Shown in pieces: positions 44,277-47,746 of a stretch of DNA of 47,746 nucleotides (its first letter is position 1; each line of letters begins with the position of its first letter). The DNA is from Verrucomicrobiota bacterium (GTDB lineage: Bacteria; Verrucomicrobiota; Verrucomicrobiia; Opitutales; Opitutaceae), in contig JADKHC010000030.1 of NCBI GenBank assembly GCA_016721945.1, positions 1 through 47,746 on the forward strand, in the 5' to 3' direction. Under the pieces are notes generated by a model. The model had not been told where the DNA came from. It did no database searches and saw nothing but the letters and a program-made list of their open reading frames with translations. A program made the translations under genes and the position numbers.

Positions 44277-44873
44277 ATGCAGCTCGATATTCCTCAGGGC
44301 GATTTCGCCGGTTACATCTTCGACCTCGATGGCACATTGGTGGACACCATGCCTTTGCACTATCTCGCGTGGGACGAGGCGATGCATGCCGTGGGATTGA
44401 AGGAAAAACTGAGCGAAGACCTTTTCTATTCGCTGGGCGGCGTACCGACGCTTCGCGTGGCCGAACTCATTGGTAAACATTACGGACTCACCGTCGATCC
44501 TGACGCGGTGATGCATAACAAGGAAATGCTTTATCTACAGCTCGTGCATAAAGCCGAACCAATCGCTCCCGTTGTCGAGTTTCTGGAGCGTATGGCTCCC
44601 ACGCATCCATGTGCGATCGCGACTGGCGGCACACCGGAAGTGGCATTGCCCGCGCTCGATGCGGCGGGGCTGCGAGGATTTTTCAAAGTGATTATTACGC
44701 CCAATGATGTGCCTCCGGGCCGTGGCAAACCAGCGCCGGACATGTTCCTGCTCGCCGCGAAGAAAATGGGCGTGCCGCCCGAGCGCTGCCTCGTATTCGA
44801 GGATGCTGAGCCGGGGATTCGCGCCGCGCTCGCCGCTGGCATGCAAGTCGTACACGTGCCGAGTCGGCGATAA
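44277..44873 (+). CDS. HAD-family sugar phosphatase (YqaB/beta-phosphoglucomutase-like)
   Basis: A 198-residue HAD subfamily IA hydrolase. Motif I IFDLDGTLVDT carries nucleophile D16 and acid D18. Motif II is the threonine in AIATGG, motif III the lysine in GKPAPD, and motif IV FEDAEPGI. Length and wording are close to E. coli YqaB, a fructose-1-phosphate and 6-phosphogluconate phosphatase. Beta-phosphoglucomutase is an alternative, as both share motifs. The start ATG overlaps no other gene. The substrate is inferred from family resemblance only. Confidence 0.82.
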   Translation: MQLDIPQGDFAGYIFDLDGTLVDTMPLHYLAWDEAMHAVGLKEKLSEDLFYSLGGVPTLRVAELIGKHYGLTVDPDAVMHNKEMLYLQLVHKAEPIAPVVEFLERMAPTHPCAIATGGTPEVALPALDAAGLRGFFKVIITPNDVPPGRGKPAPDMFLLAAKKMGVPPERCLVFEDAEPGIRAALAAGMQVVHVPSRR

Positions 44874-44899
44874 TTTGGCAAAACCCAACAAGGCATGGG

Positions 44900-45030
44900 T
44901 CACAGAGAGCACAGAGCCCAGACACAGAGTCGGCAGGAGGCCATAAAGTGGGCGACGTGATTCGCCCGAAGCACCGTTTTTAGTTGGTTTTCTCTGTGAA
45001 CTCTGTGTCAGCGCTCTGTGCCCTCTGTGG
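44900..45030. repeat. CACAGAG-type imperfect palindrome between HAD gene and hisC
   Basis: TCACAGAGAGCACAGAGCC near the left end and CACAGAG soon after face CTCTGTG units and CCCTCTGTGG on the right. The core is not paired. It resembles the other CACAGA-rich repeats at 22943, 23721 and 25194 in style, though not in exact sequence. Confidence 0.55.
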
Positions 45031-45121
45031 CGAAAAGCCCCGGAAAATTCCGCGCAACTGTACCGCACGGAAACTGCAATAAAGGCTTCCGCCTGTTGGC
45101 CGGTTCCGTTTGGATGACTCC

Positions 45122-46210
45122 ATGAACGTTCTGTCTTTGTCCAAAGGCGCCGTACTTTCACAACCGGTCTACGAACCGGGTAAACCTATCGAAGATGTCG
45201 CGCGGGAACTCGGACTCGATCCGGCGACCATCATTAAACTCGCTTCGAACGAGAACCCCTTCGGGCCGTCGCCGCGTGCGGTCGAGGCCGCTCGCAAGGC
45301 TCTGACTCAGGCTGAACTTTATCCCGACGGCGGCTGCGTCGTGCTCCGGCAGAAACTCGCGAAGCACCTCGCTCTGCCACCCGAACAAGTTGTCGTAGGC
45401 AACGGCTCCAACGAGCTGCTCGAATTGGTTGGCCACGTGTTTCTCGGGCTGGGCGACGAAGTCGTTATGGGTAACCCGTCCTTCATTGTCTATAAACTGG
45501 TCACGCTGCTCTTCGGTGCGACTCCGGTGGAGGTCCCGCTGGTAAAACACCGCCACGATCTCGGCCTGCTGCTCGAAGCGGTCACGCCGCGCACGAAGAT
45601 GGTTTTCCTGCCGAGCCCGAACAACCCGACCGGCACGGCCAACACGCAGGAAGAGATTTTTGCCTTTGTGCGCAGCCTACCCGAGCACGTGGTCTTCGTT
45701 TACGACGAAGCGTATTCAGAATTCTTGGACAACCCGCCCGATCTGCGCCCGCTGATCAAGGAAGGCCGCCACGTGATCTGCCTGCGGACGTTTTCGAAAA
45801 TCTACGGACTCGCCGCGCTTCGCGTTGGCTACGGCTACTGCAGCGCCGAGATGGCCGGGCTGCTCAATCGCGTGCGCCAGCCCTTCAACGTCAACGCCAT
45901 CGGCCAGGCTGCGGCCATCGCCGCGCTCGACGACGAAGCGTTCGCGGCAAAGTGCGCGCAGGACAACCGTGCCGGGCTAAAGCAACTCGAAGCGGGCTTC
46001 ACGAAGCTCGGGCTGGAATGGGTGCCCAGCGTGGCGAATTTCATCCTCGTGAAAGTGGGCGACGGCGGCCGCATCTTTGCCGAACTACAGAAAAGAGGTA
46101 TCATCGTACGTCCGATGCGTGCTTACGGCATGCCTGAATGGCTCCGCATCACCGTCGGCACGTCGTCGCAAAATGAACGCCTGTTAGCTGAGCTGGCGAA
46201 GGTTAAGTGA
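45122..46210 (+). CDS. hisC: Histidinol-phosphate aminotransferase
   Basis: PLP enzyme that transaminates imidazole-acetol phosphate in histidine synthesis. The ATG at 45122 gives 362 residues; a TTG four codons earlier is also possible. Motifs are SNENPFGPS (42-50), LPSPNNPTG (163-171), DEAYSEF (195 on) and TFSKIYGLAALRVGYG with PLP lysine K226. It also carries the RPMRAYGMPEWLRITVGT ending of HisC. It stands alone, outside any his operon visible here. Some HisC-like enzymes also act on aromatic or other substrates, so a broader role is possible. Confidence 0.93.
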   Translation: MNVLSLSKGAVLSQPVYEPGKPIEDVARELGLDPATIIKLASNENPFGPSPRAVEAARKALTQAELYPDGGCVVLRQKLAKHLALPPEQVVVGNGSNELLELVGHVFLGLGDEVVMGNPSFIVYKLVTLLFGATPVEVPLVKHRHDLGLLLEAVTPRTKMVFLPSPNNPTGTANTQEEIFAFVRSLPEHVVFVYDEAYSEFLDNPPDLRPLIKEGRHVICLRTFSKIYGLAALRVGYGYCSAEMAGLLNRVRQPFNVNAIGQAAAIAALDDEAFAAKCAQDNRAGLKQLEAGFTKLGLEWVPSVANFILVKVGDGGRIFAELQKRGIIVRPMRAYGMPEWLRITVGTSSQNERLLAELAKVK

Positions 46211-46232
46211 GCGACCGAAATTCAGAGGATAG

Positions 46233-46458
46233 GGCGCGTTATCTCCCTCGGCTTGCTCGGGACCTTGAGCCCGTCGAAACGGCTTAACGCGCCGAAATAG
46301 TTCGCCACGGGGCGACGTTTATTGCTGCGATTGGTTCGAACGCAGCGGGCTAAGCCGCAACGATGCAGTTGAGGGTGGAGCCCGTTGTCCCTAACGGGCT
46401 GGTTTGGGAGCGGCTTCGATCAAGCCCGATGGGGACATCGGGCTCCACCCTCTGCATC
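46233..46458. repeat. Nested palindromes after hisC
   Basis: GGCGCGTTA (46233-46241) is complementary to TAACGCGCC (46285-46293). A larger inverted repeat follows: 46362-46391 against 46431-46458, with GGGTGGAGCCCG facing CGGGCTCCACCC. This includes inner hairpins CCCGTT/AACGGG and AGCCCGAT/ATCGGGCT. The 382 bp between hisC and the next gene are filled by these structures; I see no gene in it. Confidence 0.6.
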
Positions 46459-46592
46459 GCTCCTCGCAGGAGATTATTGTTTCAGCTGCATCGTTACGGC
46501 TAAGGATAGTCCGCCTTACCGCTTGGCCGCCGCGCGCTGCGTTGTTGGTGTTCGTGCTTGATTATCAACCGCGCGCTCAGTGTGCTTGGCGC

Positions 46593-47333
46593 ATGGTTCG
46601 ATATTGGAGATATTGCTGTGTGTTGGTACTGTTGTTCACCTGCGTGGTAAATGGCCTCCGCGCTGATCCGGAGGTCGGGATGTCGCGCGATGAATTGGTT
46701 GTACGTTATGGCGATCCGTTGAGCTCGATGACGGTTGGTGATCGCGAAATCGCGACCTATGATTCCGGCAAGGTGGTCCTGCAAAACGGCAAGGTGCTCA
46801 GCTGCGATTTTTCGGCTAAGGCGGGGTCACCGAAGGTTGCAGAAAGGACAGTTTCTCCATCGCAGCCGCTTCAGTCAGGTTGGCTTACCGATTTCGAAAA
46901 AGCGAAAATACAAGCCAGTGCCTCCAAGCGGAAAATGTTGGTGTTATTCACGGGCAGCACGTGGTGTCCGGCATGCATCCGTTTTGAGCAAGTGATTGGG
47001 CGTTCGCCGCAATTTCTTCAGGCTGCGCAAAAGAATTTTGTATTGGTAAAACTCGATTTTCCCCGGGAACAGCTTCCGATGAATAGCAAGAATTTGCAGC
47101 TTGCTCAGCGTTACGAAATCACGGGTTACCCGACCTTGATTTCGATGCGAGCGGATGGCCAAGGCGAATCCCAGGTCGATGTTTTTGCCGCCTTAAATAA
47201 ACCGCAGGCGGAGGTGGAAACCATGATCGGTCTGCTGGGGGCAGAATCTGGGGCCAAAAAGCCTCAAGGGAAAACAATCCTGTTTGTTGTGGCTGGCTTG
47301 GTTGCGGTCGTTTGGTGGTTTAAACGGCGCTAG
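46593..47333 (+). CDS. Membrane-anchored thioredoxin-fold protein with SmpA/OmlA-like N-terminal domain
   Basis: The ATG at 46593 gives 246 residues; a longer frame runs back into palindromic repeats. A signal or anchor (CCVLVLLFTCVVNGLRA) is followed by a short BamE/SmpA-like motif with GMSRDELVVRYGDP, and then FLTG-type residues of a thioredoxin domain. WCPAC (124-128) is the redox pair, and GYPT has the cis-proline P180. A C-terminal membrane segment (ILFVVAGLVAVVWWF) and basic tail tether it at the other end. It may reduce or form periplasmic disulphides or serve cytochrome c maturation, but no partner is nearby. The domain split is inferred by eye. Confidence 0.75.
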   Translation: MVRYWRYCCVLVLLFTCVVNGLRADPEVGMSRDELVVRYGDPLSSMTVGDREIATYDSGKVVLQNGKVLSCDFSAKAGSPKVAERTVSPSQPLQSGWLTDFEKAKIQASASKRKMLVLFTGSTWCPACIRFEQVIGRSPQFLQAAQKNFVLVKLDFPREQLPMNSKNLQLAQRYEITGYPTLISMRADGQGESQVDVFAALNKPQAEVETMIGLLGAESGAKKPQGKTILFVVAGLVAVVWWFKRR

Positions 47334-47420
47334 GGCAGTTTCAGTAGAACTGTAGCCGTTTTAAAGCTGCAGATGATATTGAATATGGAACTCAGGAAAA
47401 CTGGAACGAACCGGTTGTGT

Positions 47421-47490
47421 GTAGGGGCACAAACTTGTTGCGCCCAGGTACGCGGCTTACGAAAAGGGCGCAGCAAGTCTGCGCCCCTAC
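47421..47490. repeat. GTAGGGGC-capped palindrome near the right edge
   Basis: Arms 47421-47445 and 47466-47490 are complementary at 22 of 25 positions around a 20-bp loop. The element is bounded by GTAGGGGC and GCCCCTAC. It is another member of the capped family seen at 1841, 4702 and 16714, and lies downstream of the thioredoxin-fold gene. Confidence 0.75.
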
Positions 47491-47582
47491 AAGCAATCCC
47501 ACGATTGTTATCGGCTATAGTTTTAATATAACGGCGCTAACCGAGGCTGGCTGCGAACTTAGGGCGTGTGGTGTGGCCAGGC

Positions 47583-47746
47583 TTACCGTTTCGCGGCCGC
47601 TCTCGTTAGGCGGTCGTTGATCGCGAGGGCGAGGGCGTTGGATCCGGGGGCTCGTTCGGCGTGGATCAGCGTCCACTGGCCTTGATCGAGCGCGCGGAGC
47701 GTAGCGAAGAAGCGATTTGGCGCGAAGCCAGAAAATGTTTTGGGCG
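47583..47746 (-). CDS. C-terminal end of a Sua5/YrdC-type threonylcarbamoyl-AMP synthase, cut by window edge
   Basis: The minus-strand frame is open from the right edge to a TAA at 47583-47585, showing 53 residues and the stop. The sequence includes FAPNRFFATLRALDQGQW, then TLIHAERAP and LALAINDRLTRAAAKR. This resembles the C-terminal Sua5 domain ending (NLFAALRALD ... GLGLAIMDRLRRAA). If so, the enzyme makes threonylcarbamoyl-AMP for the t6A modification of tRNA. The call rests on a short C-terminal fragment, so it is tentative. Confidence 0.6.
   Translation of the reverse strand, partial: PKTFSGFAPNRFFATLRALDQGQWTLIHAERAPGSNALALAINDRLTRAAAKR

Overview
The window looks like chromosomal DNA of a fairly GC-rich Gram-negative bacterium. 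The best fit is Verrucomicrobiota, probably an Opitutaceae-like lineage. This placement is an inference from several traits: an LL-diaminopimelate aminotransferase (DapL), a TonB receptor next to a YfiR-type protein and a hybrid kinase, long 'orphan' FtsX-type permeases of the ADOP kind, an NrfHA nitrite reductase, and many intergenic palindromic repeats. Most genes have no clear Shine-Dalgarno sequence, and most assigned starts have C just before the start codon. No phage, IS element or CRISPR array was seen.

Layout. 1-4.7 kb: cofactor and amino-acid synthesis, with dapL (cut by the left edge) divergent from panC, nadB and panE. 4.8-8.5 kb: gcvP convergent with panE and divergent from nth. 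8.6 kb: tRNA-Val(CAC). 8.8-13.9 kb: a TonB-dependent receptor, a YfiR-family periplasmic protein and a CHASE8-like hybrid histidine kinase, the last two translationally overlapped. This resembles a rewired YfiBNR signalling module and is one of two systems here most worth following up. 14.1-19.6 kb: clpB, yqhD, psd, tRNA-Leu(UAG) and gloA (stress and carbonyl detoxification, phospholipid synthesis). 19.8-22.8 kb: an OGG1-type glycosylase divergent from nrfHA, with a near-consensus FNR-type site between them.

22.8-25.5 kb: a repeat-rich stretch with two copies of a ~236-bp tandem repeat, an almost pure G/C block of about 240 bp that is probably an assembly artefact, a small hypothetical gene and engB.

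25.5-43.7 kb: the largest unit, eleven co-directional minus-strand genes read from right to left: a HlyD/MacA-type adaptor, a LolD/MacB-type ATPase, a TolC-type outer-membrane protein, a permease, a second ATPase, a beta-solenoid DUF4097-type protein, a small membrane protein and four more tandem permeases. Together they look like a MacAB-TolC-like export or lipoprotein-handling system with five full-length permeases. Four of its spacers carry a related repeat rich in GATAAG.

43.9-47.7 kb: a small membrane protein, a HAD sugar phosphatase, hisC, a membrane-anchored thioredoxin-fold protein, and the C-terminal end of a Sua5/YrdC-type protein cut by the right edge.
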